Shown here piece after piece: positions 44,250 through 52,664 of a stretch of DNA of 64,000 bases. The translations under genes were made by a program, and so were the position numbers. The first letter of the stretch is position 1. Each line of letters opens with the position of its first letter. The notes under the pieces are model-generated. The model saw nothing but the letters and a program-made list of their open reading frames with translations, was not told where the DNA came from and made no database searches. The stretch covers positions 1-64,000 of the forward strand of contig CAIQVJ010000134.1 of the NCBI GenBank assembly GCA_903875225.1, in the 5' to 3' direction. This stretch comes from an uncultured Pseudomonadota bacterium. GTDB taxonomy: Bacteria; Myxococcota_A; UBA796; SXON01.

Positions 44250-45068
44250 ATGAACCGACTCGAAAAGCAGATGGTCTCCATCCTTGAGGACCTCAAAGCG
44301 AACTACTCCGTCACCGGCGTCAAGGCTGAGTTCGAGGCGGAAGGAACCCGCATGGAGGAGGCCATGCGGCTCAAGGAGGTGAGCATGTGCGCCGGACTTG
44401 GGATGACACTCAAGATCGGAGGATGCGAGGCCATCAAGGACATGTTCGAAGCGGGCAGTCTGGGTGTCAAACACCTCGTGGCACCCATGGTCGAGACCGC
44501 GTACGCGCTCAAGAAGTATCTCGGCGCCGTCGACATCGCCTTTTCGGAAGAGGACCAGGCAGACGTCGATTTCCTGATCAACCTCGAGACGATCACCGCG
44601 GTCGCGAACTTCGATGCCATGCTGGCCCTGCCCGCGATCCGCGGACTCCGGGGCGTCGTTGTCGGCCGCGTCGACCTCACCGGCTCCATGGGCCTGGATC
44701 GGAGCTCCGTCAACGGGGAGCAGATTTTTGCGATCACGAAGGAGGTGGCTGAGAAATGCAAGGTGCATGGCCTGGAGATGGTGGTGGGCGGCGCCGTTTC
44801 GGTGCACTCCATGCCCTTTTTCCAGGCGCTTCCCTACATCACCCGGTTTGAGACGCGGAAGGTCGTGTTCAGTTGCCCTGGCGCGCTGAAGAACCCCGAG
44901 GCCGCCTTCTTGAAGGCGGTGGAGTTCGAGTTGCTCTGGCTCAAGAACAAGAAGAACTACTACGGCTGCATCCACCGCGAGGACGACATCCGCCTCACGA
45001 TGATGGAGGAGCGCTATCGCCTTTCCATCGAGGCCATTTCGGGGCGCGCTGGCGAAACGAAGAGCTGA
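44250..45068 (+). CDS. HpcH/HpaI-type aldolase family protein
   Basis: This 272-residue protein resembles class II pyruvate aldolases of the HpcH/HpaI/citrate lyase family: a TIM barrel with MCAGLGMTLKIGGCE early on, LVAPMVETAYALK, INLETITAV and VVGRVDLTGSMGL, where Glu and Asp residues typically bind the metal. Such enzymes make or split C-C bonds using pyruvate. The ATG is the first in the frame and has AGGA upstream. Only one base separates it from the SDR gene, so these act in the same pathway. Confidence 0.82.
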   Translation: MNRLEKQMVSILEDLKANYSVTGVKAEFEAEGTRMEEAMRLKEVSMCAGLGMTLKIGGCEAIKDMFEAGSLGVKHLVAPMVETAYALKKYLGAVDIAFSEEDQADVDFLINLETITAVANFDAMLALPAIRGLRGVVVGRVDLTGSMGLDRSSVNGEQIFAITKEVAEKCKVHGLEMVVGGAVSVHSMPFFQALPYITRFETRKVVFSCPGALKNPEAAFLKAVEFELLWLKNKKNYYGCIHREDDIRLTMMEERYRLSIEAISGRAGETKS

Positions 45069-45069
45069 C

Positions 45070-45738
45070 ATGGCGCGCACCGCATTGGTGACGGGCGCCT
45101 CGCGCGGCATCGGCGCGTCTATCGCAGAGGCGCTGCGTGGTCAGGGCGTGTGCGTGCTCGCCCCGCCGAGGGAGGAGTTGGACCTGTCCAGCGCCGCGTC
45201 CATCGCGGCCTACGTCGATCATGCCGCGTGTCGCGATGTCGACATCCTGGTCAACAGCGCTGGCATCAACGTCCTCGGCAGTTTGGAGCAGATCTCGGAC
45301 CTTGATTGGGCAAGGATGTTCCAGGTCAACCTGACCGCGCCGCGGGCGCTGCTCCAGGCTGTGGCTCCCGGGATGCGAGGGCGCCGGTGGGGGCGGGTTG
45401 TGAACATCAGCTCGATCTACGCGCTCGTCACACGGGAGCGTCGCGTCTCATACTCCTCCACGAAGGCGGCGCTGCTGGGACTGACCCGCGCGGCGGCCGT
45501 GGAACTCGCCCAGCACGGCATCCTCGTCAATGCGGTTTGCCCTGGCTTTGTCGAGACGGCGCTGACGCGGCAGAACAACACCACCGAGGAGTTGGCCGAG
45601 ATCGCGAGGAGCATCCCCCTGGGGAGACTTGCCCACGTCGAGGACATCGCCTCGGTCGTCGCGTTTCTGTGCTCCGAGGAGAACCGCTACCTCACCGGTC
45701 AGGCTCTGGTCGTCGACGGAGGATTCACATGCAAGTAG
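45070..45738 (+). CDS. Short-chain dehydrogenase/reductase
   Basis: This 222-residue protein is a classical SDR with the cofactor motif VTGASRGIG at the N-terminus, NSAGIN in the middle, the catalytic serine in VNISSIYA and the YSSTK pair. The C-terminus GQALVVDGGF is also typical. It likely oxidises or reduces a hydroxyl/keto group of the intermediate handled by the flanking aldolase and cyclase-like enzyme. The last ten bases overlap the next gene. Confidence 0.9.
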   Translation: MARTALVTGASRGIGASIAEALRGQGVCVLAPPREELDLSSAASIAAYVDHAACRDVDILVNSAGINVLGSLEQISDLDWARMFQVNLTAPRALLQAVAPGMRGRRWGRVVNISSIYALVTRERRVSYSSTKAALLGLTRAAAVELAQHGILVNAVCPGFVETALTRQNNTTEELAEIARSIPLGRLAHVEDIASVVAFLCSEENRYLTGQALVVDGGFTCK

Positions 45739-46796
45739 GGCCGATCCTTACGATCGCGAGTCGTGCGCACCCATACGCTGTGGATGTGCTCGGATCGCTG
45801 CAGGAGGCGCTCCGCTCGGAGGATGGGCGCAAGAGCCTCTTCCTGGTCGACGCGGTCGTTCTCGCGCTGTATCCCGACGCCTTCGCTGGGCTGGAGTCGC
45901 GCATCGTCCAGGTCCACGCAACTGAGGAACAGAAGTCTCTCGAGCAGTTGACTCCGCTGGTCTGCGAGGTGATCGGCGCGGGTTTTCGACGGGACTCCAC
46001 GCTCGTCGTGGTCGGAGGCGGCGTGGTGCAGGACATCGGCTGCTTCATCGCCTCGGTGCTGTTTCGGGGCGTGCGCTGGGTGCTGGTGCCGACCACGTTG
46101 CTCGCGCAGTGCGACAGTTGTATCGGTAGCAAGAGTTGCCTCAACGTCGGACCGTACAAGAACCAACTCGGAACGTTCTACCCGCCTCATGCCGTGCACC
46201 TCGTCTTCGAGGTCCTCGGAACACTCCCGCCGGACGAGCTCAGATCCGGGCTCGGGGAGGTGGTGAAGCTGCACCTTGTCGAGGGACCGGATGCCGTGGC
46301 TTGGCTCGAGGCGTGCCTTGCCGGTCCCTGGAAGAACCGCCTGCCCGAGCTCATCGTGGCAGCGCTCGTGATCAAGAAGAGATTCATCGAAGTCGACGAG
46401 TTGGACCGCGGCCCCCGAAACCTGCTCAATTATGGACACACGTTCGGGCACGCGTTCGAGTCGGCCACGCAGTTTGCGATTCCCCACGGGATCGCGGTGA
46501 CGCTTGGCATGCTCGCCGCCACTTCCTTCTCCGAGGAGCTCGGCATGGTTCCCCCGGGCACGAGGGCCGGCCTCGACCTCCTTCTGAGGCCGCTCTACAC
46601 GCCCTATGAACGCACCGTGGTCAGCGCGGACCCCCAGGCAATCTACCGCGCGATGAAGCAGGACAAGAAGAACGAGGGAGACGATGTCATCTGCATCCTG
46701 ACAGAGGGCCCCGGTGCGATGAGAAAGGTTCGCCTCTCCGCCGAGAATCAGGTGTTTCCGATGCTCTCCCGCTTCCTTCGTTCACTCGTCCCATGA
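45729..46796 (+). CDS. 3-dehydroquinate-synthase-like cyclase
   Basis: This 355-residue protein belongs to the sugar-phosphate cyclase/DHQ synthase superfamily: NAD-binding GGGVVQDIG (about residue 96), VPTTLLAQCDSCIGSKS, the zinc-ligand glutamate in SGLGEVVK (E177) and the histidines in NYGHTFGHAFE and IPHGIA. Several positions depart from housekeeping AroB (GSKS for GGKT, HGIAV for HGEAV) and its neighbours are not shikimate genes. It probably cyclises or eliminates phosphate from an unusual sugar phosphate in glycan biosynthesis. The start overlaps the SDR gene by ten bases. Confidence 0.85.
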   Translation: MQVGPILTIASRAHPYAVDVLGSLQEALRSEDGRKSLFLVDAVVLALYPDAFAGLESRIVQVHATEEQKSLEQLTPLVCEVIGAGFRRDSTLVVVGGGVVQDIGCFIASVLFRGVRWVLVPTTLLAQCDSCIGSKSCLNVGPYKNQLGTFYPPHAVHLVFEVLGTLPPDELRSGLGEVVKLHLVEGPDAVAWLEACLAGPWKNRLPELIVAALVIKKRFIEVDELDRGPRNLLNYGHTFGHAFESATQFAIPHGIAVTLGMLAATSFSEELGMVPPGTRAGLDLLLRPLYTPYERTVVSADPQAIYRAMKQDKKNEGDDVICILTEGPGAMRKVRLSAENQVFPMLSRFLRSLVP

Positions 46797-46971
46797 TTCC
46801 CGAGCTCGATCGGATTTCCCCCCTCCTGCTGCCCCCAGTCAACGAGCCCGATCCCCAACATGGCGAGCCCCGTCCACGGGCACCCGACCGCAGTTCGACC
46901 CCGGATCGGGTGTCTACGCTTTCCGGGTCCGTCGCGAACGCCGCCGTCGCAAAACGGGCGGCTCGCCCCCC

Positions 46972-48939
46972 TCACTTCTCCAACCCAGCCTCCATCCGTG
47001 CGAGCACGGGCCGAGCCAGCTCCGCGTCCCGGTGGTGCATGGGGTCTCCCGCTGCCTCCGCCATGTCGATGAAGGTCTGACAGGCTGCGATCGCCTGCTG
47101 CCGCATCCCCGCGTCCCCGGTCGCGGTGGCTACGCTGCCGGCGGTGTGGCAGAGGCCCATCCGGATGTACGGGCTCGTCGGGGCCACTGCAACGGCCCGG
47201 GCATACTCGTCGAGCGCGTCCAGGAGCGTGAAGGAAGCAGCACGGGGCTGGCGGAGCACGCTCAACGCCGAGGCCATCGTCATGTCGAAGTCCCCTCGGT
47301 ACACGAGCAACGTGCCATCCCCGATCTCCCCGCTGGGCGCGGCGTTCCGGAAGGGCTCGGCGATCTCGAAGTCGTCCGTGGCGTCGCGCGCTGCAAGGGT
47401 GCTGCTCACGAGGATCGTGCCGGAGATGTGGGGTGGGATGATGCCGGGTTGTCTTGGCCCGATCGCATGGCAGGGCACGTCATACACGTCGGGGCTCCAG
47501 AACCAGTCGGTCAGGAGCCAGCAGGGGTCCGTCGGGTTCTGCTGCAGCCATTCGCGCGCCTGGATGTAGCCCTGGCCCATGTCGTTCCAGGGAAGCAGCT
47601 TCCCGGTCTGGAGGGGCCCTCCGAACAATCCGTTGTTGAAGGTAAGATAGTTCGGGAACGCCTGGAGCGAGGATGCAGCGTGGGCCAGCAGGAGTCCGCC
47701 GATCGCCAGCTGTCTCCCGCGCCCGCCTGTGGCCCAGCGGGCGAGCGCGCCGGCGATCACTACGACGAGCAGTGGGTAGACCGGCAGAAGGTAGCGGATG
47801 GGCGGGGTCGAGAGCGCGCGAGACATCACCGCCAGAAAGACGAGGGTCGGGCCGCCGAGCAGCAGACAGGCGAGCGGGCGTTCGCGGAGCACAGTCCGGG
47901 CCCCGGCGAGGGAGAGCGCGGAGAGCACCATCACCGGCACCGTCAGTCGGACCCCGAGCGTCAACGGGAGCGCAAACCAGGGTGGCGTCGAGTAGAACCG
48001 GCCGGAGGCGTAGGCGATGGATGCCCCGCTGGCCAGGTGCGCAGCGCCGGCGAGCCCGGTCAGGTAGGGGGGCGGCAGGAGCCCCAGCGCCGCAACGAGA
48101 CCGATGATGCCCCCAGCCTCCGCGGGCGCGCCGGTGGGCGATGGAGATCCCGACAGGCCGTACCCGGTCCAGAGCGTCGCCACCGCGACCAGCGCGATGC
48201 CTGCCAGACCGAGGAGGTCCCCCCGGACGCTCCGGAGGGGGGAGACAGGGTGCCGCAGGTGCTCGGCACCGACGACGAGCACGAGGCACGGGAACAGGAT
48301 GTCGCCGGAGTGCTTCGTCAGCAGCGCGAGCCCGACCGTGACGCCCGCAGACAGCAGCGCTAGAGGGCGCCTCGTGGTCAGCCACCACCAGGCTGCAGCG
48401 ATCCCGCCGGCCATCGTGGCCCCCGCCGCTACGTCGGTCATGACGAGCGGCCCGAAACCGAGCACCGTGGGTTCAAAAGCCACGAGCGCGACTGCGATGC
48501 AGGCAGCCGCGCGCCCGAACATGCTCCGCGCGAGCCCCCACACCAGCAGGAGCAACGCGAATGCGGCTCCGGACACGGCCATCCGGGCGGCCTCCAGCGG
48601 CGCCTGCCAGGCCTGGCCCAGCAGCCAGTCGACGCTCATCCTCGCCTGTGCGAGGCCCTCGGCAGGGGGCGGAGTGCAGTCCGGCTGGAGTCCACTCCCG
48701 AGGGCCGCTGCCGCCGCGACCATGCCCACCAGCGGCGGGTGCTCCGGGGCGATGAGGAACTGCCTGCACACGAGGTTCTGCATCCCGGCGTCCAGGTGGG
48801 TCGCCTCATCTCCGGTGAGCGAGATCTCGCGCTCGGACAGCATCATCTGTGCACCGAGCAGGACGCAGGCCAGCGCAGGAAATGCCCACTCCATCCAGGG
48901 ACGCCAGGCGGTGAGCTGCGTGACCGGGGCTTCGGACAT
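46972..48939 (-). CDS. GT-C membrane glycosyltransferase (PMT/ArnT-like)
   Basis: This 655-residue protein has about eleven hydrophobic segments. The first extracytoplasmic loop contains LTGDEATHLDAG and APEHPPLVGM, the acidic and HPP motifs of dolichyl- or polyprenyl-phosphate sugar transferases. The C-terminal 150 residues are soluble and contain a TPR-like helical part (LDALDEYARAVAVAP). It would move a lipid-linked sugar onto a protein or glycan outside the cytoplasm, consistent with the GtrB- and GtrA-like genes nearby. A 175-base gap without an evident gene separates its stop from the convergent cyclase gene. Confidence 0.85.
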   Translation of the reverse strand: MSEAPVTQLTAWRPWMEWAFPALACVLLGAQMMLSEREISLTGDEATHLDAGMQNLVCRQFLIAPEHPPLVGMVAAAAALGSGLQPDCTPPPAEGLAQARMSVDWLLGQAWQAPLEAARMAVSGAAFALLLLVWGLARSMFGRAAACIAVALVAFEPTVLGFGPLVMTDVAAGATMAGGIAAAWWWLTTRRPLALLSAGVTVGLALLTKHSGDILFPCLVLVVGAEHLRHPVSPLRSVRGDLLGLAGIALVAVATLWTGYGLSGSPSPTGAPAEAGGIIGLVAALGLLPPPYLTGLAGAAHLASGASIAYASGRFYSTPPWFALPLTLGVRLTVPVMVLSALSLAGARTVLRERPLACLLLGGPTLVFLAVMSRALSTPPIRYLLPVYPLLVVVIAGALARWATGGRGRQLAIGGLLLAHAASSLQAFPNYLTFNNGLFGGPLQTGKLLPWNDMGQGYIQAREWLQQNPTDPCWLLTDWFWSPDVYDVPCHAIGPRQPGIIPPHISGTILVSSTLAARDATDDFEIAEPFRNAAPSGEIGDGTLLVYRGDFDMTMASALSVLRQPRAASFTLLDALDEYARAVAVAPTSPYIRMGLCHTAGSVATATGDAGMRQQAIAACQTFIDMAEAAGDPMHHRDAELARPVLARMEAGLEK

Positions 48940-48996
48940 CCAGCACGCAAGGTAGCGCGCGGTCCGCCCGGGCGCCCGTTCTGGATAAGGCGGAGC

Positions 48997-49416
48997 GTGC
49001 CCGCCCCCCGCCCCCTCCGTTTCCTCCTCGTCGGACTATGGAACACCGCGTTCGGCTACGGACTTTTCGTGGCGCTCGTGGCCCTCACCCGGCTCCTCGG
49101 CATCTCCTACCTCTACGCCACCGTCCCCACGCAGATCATCAGCGTGTTGATGGCCTACGTCTGCCATCGGACGTTCACGTGGGTGGACGGCGACAAGTCG
49201 TTTCGTGGGTTCCTGCGCTTCAACGTGGTGTACTGGGTGATGTTCTGCATCAACGTCCCGCTGCTGGTCGCGCTGGTGGACGGGGTCAAGATCCCGCCCG
49301 AAGTCGCCCAGGCGCTGCTGATCATCGGGAACACCGTGATCAGCTACGTTGCCCATGGACGGTGGTCGTTCCGGACGCGGGAGTCGGATACATCCGGGCC
49401 GCGAGGTCAACAGTGA
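48997..49416 (+). CDS. GtrA-like membrane protein
   Basis: This 139-residue protein has four membrane helices with FLLVGLWNTAFGYGLFVAL at the start and the central FTW...SFRGFLRF loop, matching the GtrA family, which flips or presents undecaprenyl-phosphate sugars. I start at the GTG 48997, which follows AAGGCGGAG. The reading frame is open further upstream but that part overlaps the divergent GT-C gene. Its stop codon overlaps the start of the cytidylyltransferase gene (GTGA). Confidence 0.88.
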   Translation: MPAPRPLRFLLVGLWNTAFGYGLFVALVALTRLLGISYLYATVPTQIISVLMAYVCHRTFTWVDGDKSFRGFLRFNVVYWVMFCINVPLLVALVDGVKIPPEVAQALLIIGNTVISYVAHGRWSFRTRESDTSGPRGQQ

Positions 49417-50189
49417 AGGCGATCATCCTCTGTGGCGGTATGGGCACGCGGCTCCGTGAGCACTCGGAGACACGTCCGAAACCGATGGTCGAGGTAGGCG
49501 GGCGGCCGATCCTCTGGCACATCATGAAGAGCTACGCGAGCCACGGCATCACGGACTTCGTGCTCGCCCTCGGCTACAAGGGCGACATCATCCGGGACTA
49601 TTTCCTGCAGTACGAGCTCAAGGCGAGGGACGTGACGGTCACGCTCGGTGCCCATGGCAGCCTCGAGATCCACACCGATCACGAAGAGACCGGCTGGCGG
49701 GTGACGCTCGCGGAGACGGGGGAGCGTGCCCAGACCGGTGCGCGTGCCATCCGGGCGAGTCGCTACGTGCCGAACGAGACGTTCGCGCTCACCTACGGCG
49801 ACGGCGTCTCCGACGTGAACCTGCAAGACGTGCTGCGTTTCCATCGAAGTCATGGCGGGCTCGTGACGATCACGGGCGTGAGGCCACCGGGCCGGTTCGG
49901 CGAGCTTCGCTCCCGGGATGGGGTGGTCACCGCCTTCGCGGAGAAGCCCCAGGTCACCGAGGGCCTCATCAACGGCGGCTTCTTCTTCTTCGAACCGGGT
50001 TTCCTGAAGTACCTGCGCAACGAGGAGTCCTGCACGCTCGAGTCGGATGCCATCGAGGCGGCCGTCGCGGATGGGCAGGTGCACGTGTACGAGCACGACG
50101 GGTTCTGGCAGTGCATGGACACCCCCCGCGACTGGGAGACCCTCGAGCGCCAGTGGGCCTCGGGTCGCGCGCCCTGGAAGACCTGGTGA
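49413..50189 (+). CDS. rfbF: Glucose-1-phosphate cytidylyltransferase
   Basis: This 258-residue enzyme makes CDP-glucose from CTP and glucose-1-phosphate. It starts with the nucleotidyltransferase motif ILCGGMGTRLREHSETRPKP and contains ALTYGDGVSDV, the metal-binding Asp site, and the late FWQCMDTPRDWETLE block characteristic of the RfbF/AscA group. The GTG start overlaps the GtrA stop and its own stop overlaps the next GTG, so translation of three genes is coupled. It is the first committed step of the CDP-deoxysugar route encoded here. Confidence 0.93.
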   Translation: MKAIILCGGMGTRLREHSETRPKPMVEVGGRPILWHIMKSYASHGITDFVLALGYKGDIIRDYFLQYELKARDVTVTLGAHGSLEIHTDHEETGWRVTLAETGERAQTGARAIRASRYVPNETFALTYGDGVSDVNLQDVLRFHRSHGGLVTITGVRPPGRFGELRSRDGVVTAFAEKPQVTEGLINGGFFFFEPGFLKYLRNEESCTLESDAIEAAVADGQVHVYEHDGFWQCMDTPRDWETLERQWASGRAPWKTW

Positions 50190-52651
50190 GCGTGCTCGCA
50201 GGCAAGAGGGTGTGGCTCTCCGGCCACACGGGGTTCATGGGCAGCTGGCTCGCCCTGTGGCTGCATCGGCGCGGGGCCGAGGTGCACGGGTTCGCCCTGG
50301 ACCCGCCGACCCGACCCTCCAACTTCGCGCTGTCACGGGTGGGCGACCTGCTCGCCAGCGACGTGCGCGCCGACCTGCGCGACGCCGCCGCGGTGTCGAA
50401 GGCCCTCGCGGCCGCTGACCCCGACGTCGTGCTGCACCTCGGGGCGCAGCCGCTCGTCCGGGAGTCGTACATCTCCCCAGTGGACACGTTCGCCACGAAC
50501 GTGATGGGCACGACGCACGTGCTCGAAGCCGTTCGGCGGCGTGGGCGCGCCTGCGCCGTGGTGATCGCGACCACCGACAAGTGCTACGAGCCGCATGCAG
50601 ACGGCACGCCCCACGTGGAGAGCGACCGGCTGGGTGGGCACGATCCGTATGCAGCGTCCAAGGCGGCCGCCGAGGTCGTGGTGGACGCCTATCGGCGCTC
50701 CTACTTCTCCCCCGAGCGGATCCATGCGCACGGGGTGCAACTGGCGACGGTCCGTGCGGGGAACGCCATCGGGGGCGGGGACTGGGCGCCAGACCGCATC
50801 CTGCCAGACGCCGTGCGGTGTGCGCTCGCCGGCCGCTCGCTCGAGCTCCGGATGCCACTCGCCGTGAGGCCCTGGCAGCACGTGCTGGAGCCGCTGTCCG
50901 GCTACCTGCGGCTGGTGGAGGCCATGCTCTCGGGGCCAGACCGCCGCTGGTGCCAGGGCTGGAACTTTGCGCCGGACGCCACGGACTCGGCGACGGTAGA
51001 GGCGCTGATCCGCCGGTTCGAAGCGGGGTGGCCGGGCGCTCGCCACCACGTGACCACCCCGGACGATCATCTCCACGAGACCGCGCTGCTCCGCCTCGAT
51101 CCCAGCGCCGCGCAGGTGGCCCTGGGGTGGCGCGCGGCGTGGACCTGGGAGGAGGCGGTGGATCGCGCGACGGCCTGGTACCGTGCGAACGAGGCCGGCC
51201 AGGACATGCGGGCGGCATGCCTGCAGGACATGGAGGCGGCCGAGCGGTCGGTCGCCCGGCTCGGAGCCTCCGGGATCGCTGCGCAGCAGGCGCCCGGCGC
51301 CGGAAAGCCGGCAGGTGCACTCGACGTCGCCGAAGCCCGCATCCTCACGCTCACCGGGGCGCTCATCCGGGACCGGCAGTCCCGCAAGCCTCCGTTCGAC
51401 CCGGCGAAGGACGCTGTGCCCTATGGAGGGCGGGTGTACGGCGAGCGCGAGGTCCAGGCCGTGGTGAAGGCCGGGCTCGATTTCTGGCTCACGCACGGCC
51501 CGGAGGGCGACGCGCTGGAGCGTGAGCTGGCCGGGTTCCTCGGCGTGCGACACGCGCTGCTCGTGAATTCCGGCTCCTCTGCGAACCTGATCGCGTTCAT
51601 GGCGCTCACGAGCCCGCTCCTGCCCCGCCCATTGAAGCCGGGCGACGAGGTGATCACCGTCGCCGCCGGCTTTCCGACGACCGTGGCGCCCATCGTCCAG
51701 GCCGGCTGTGTGCCTGTGTTCGTGGACGTGTCGCTCCCCACCGCCAACATCGACGTCACGCGGCTCGAAGCCGCGAGGAGCGATCGTACGCGCGCGGTCA
51801 TGGTCGCGCACACGCTCGGAAACCCGGTGGACGTCACCGCGGTGCAGGCGTTCTGCAAGGCGCACCAGCTGTACTTCATCGAGGACAATTGCGACGCGCT
51901 GGGCAGCCTGTGGCAGGGCCAGCACACGGGTTCGTTCGGCGACCTCGCGACCTCGAGCTTCTACCCGCCCCACCACATCACCACGGGGGAGGGCGGCGCG
52001 GTCTACACCAGCTCCAGCCTGCTCAAGCGCGCAGCGGAGAGCTTCCGCGACTGGGGTCGGGACTGCTGGTGCGCCAGCGGGAAGGACAACACCTGTGGCA
52101 AGCGCTTTGGCTGGGACTGGTCGAAGGGTGGCCGGCCCGCGAACGAGACGCTGCCGCACGGCTACGACCACAAGTACGTGTACTCGCACCTCGGGTACAA
52201 CCTGAAGATGACCGATCTGCAGGCCGCGATCGGTCGCGTGCAGCTCACCCGGGTGGAGGAGTTTGCGGTCGCACGGCGGCGGAACCACGCCATGCTCACG
52301 GAATTGCTGGCGGAGCTCACGCCCGACTGGGAGTTCCAGCAGGCGACTCCGGGTTCGGATCCGAGCTGGTTCGGATTCCTCATGGTGATGCGTCGCCCGG
52401 ACCATGCGAAGCTCACGGCGTTGTGCAGGGGGCTGGACGCCCGCCGGATCGGGAACCGCCGCTTGTTCGGGGGGAACCTGCTTCGCCAGCCCGCCTTCCT
52501 GGACGTGGAGCACCGGGTGGTCGGGGGACTGTCGACCACCGACCGGATCGCCGAGGGTGGGCTCTTCCTCGGGGTGTACCCCGGGCTCACCGAGGAGATG
52601 GTGCGGCACGAGGTCGCCGTGGTGCTCGACCTCTGGCGGGCGCTGCGGTGA
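50186..52651 (+). CDS. Fusion of CDP-glucose 4,6-dehydratase and CDP-4-keto-6-deoxyglucose 3-dehydrase
   Basis: This 821-residue protein joins RfbG and RfbH (E1). Residues 1-350 are an extended SDR with SGHTGFMGS and the catalytic Y155/K159 in DPYAASKAA, ending in DMRAACLQDME as separate RfbG proteins do. After an Ala/Gly-rich linker (351-380) residues 381-821 are the 3-dehydrase: an aminotransferase fold in which the usual PLP lysine is H596 (FYPPHHITTGEGG), with [2Fe-2S] ligands C569, C627, C629 and C637, exactly the C-x57-C-x-C-x7-C spacing of E1. No stop codon or likely internal start separates the halves. GTG at 50186 overlaps the rfbF stop. Confidence 0.93.
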   Translation: MSVLAGKRVWLSGHTGFMGSWLALWLHRRGAEVHGFALDPPTRPSNFALSRVGDLLASDVRADLRDAAAVSKALAAADPDVVLHLGAQPLVRESYISPVDTFATNVMGTTHVLEAVRRRGRACAVVIATTDKCYEPHADGTPHVESDRLGGHDPYAASKAAAEVVVDAYRRSYFSPERIHAHGVQLATVRAGNAIGGGDWAPDRILPDAVRCALAGRSLELRMPLAVRPWQHVLEPLSGYLRLVEAMLSGPDRRWCQGWNFAPDATDSATVEALIRRFEAGWPGARHHVTTPDDHLHETALLRLDPSAAQVALGWRAAWTWEEAVDRATAWYRANEAGQDMRAACLQDMEAAERSVARLGASGIAAQQAPGAGKPAGALDVAEARILTLTGALIRDRQSRKPPFDPAKDAVPYGGRVYGEREVQAVVKAGLDFWLTHGPEGDALERELAGFLGVRHALLVNSGSSANLIAFMALTSPLLPRPLKPGDEVITVAAGFPTTVAPIVQAGCVPVFVDVSLPTANIDVTRLEAARSDRTRAVMVAHTLGNPVDVTAVQAFCKAHQLYFIEDNCDALGSLWQGQHTGSFGDLATSSFYPPHHITTGEGGAVYTSSSLLKRAAESFRDWGRDCWCASGKDNTCGKRFGWDWSKGGRPANETLPHGYDHKYVYSHLGYNLKMTDLQAAIGRVQLTRVEEFAVARRRNHAMLTELLAELTPDWEFQQATPGSDPSWFGFLMVMRRPDHAKLTALCRGLDARRIGNRRLFGGNLLRQPAFLDVEHRVVGGLSTTDRIAEGGLFLGVYPGLTEEMVRHEVAVVLDLWRALR

Positions 52652-52664
52652 GCGGGGGCCGCGA

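Noticed and set aside
45729..46796. Housekeeping 3-dehydroquinate synthase aroB
   Set aside because: Conserved substrate-binding blocks are altered (GSKS, HGIAV) and the neighbours are not shikimate genes.
46847..46910. Possible terminator: CCCGATCC and GGATCGGG in the convergent gap
   Set aside because: The eight-base arms are complementary but separated by 48 bases and without a T-tract, so a functional hairpin is doubtful.
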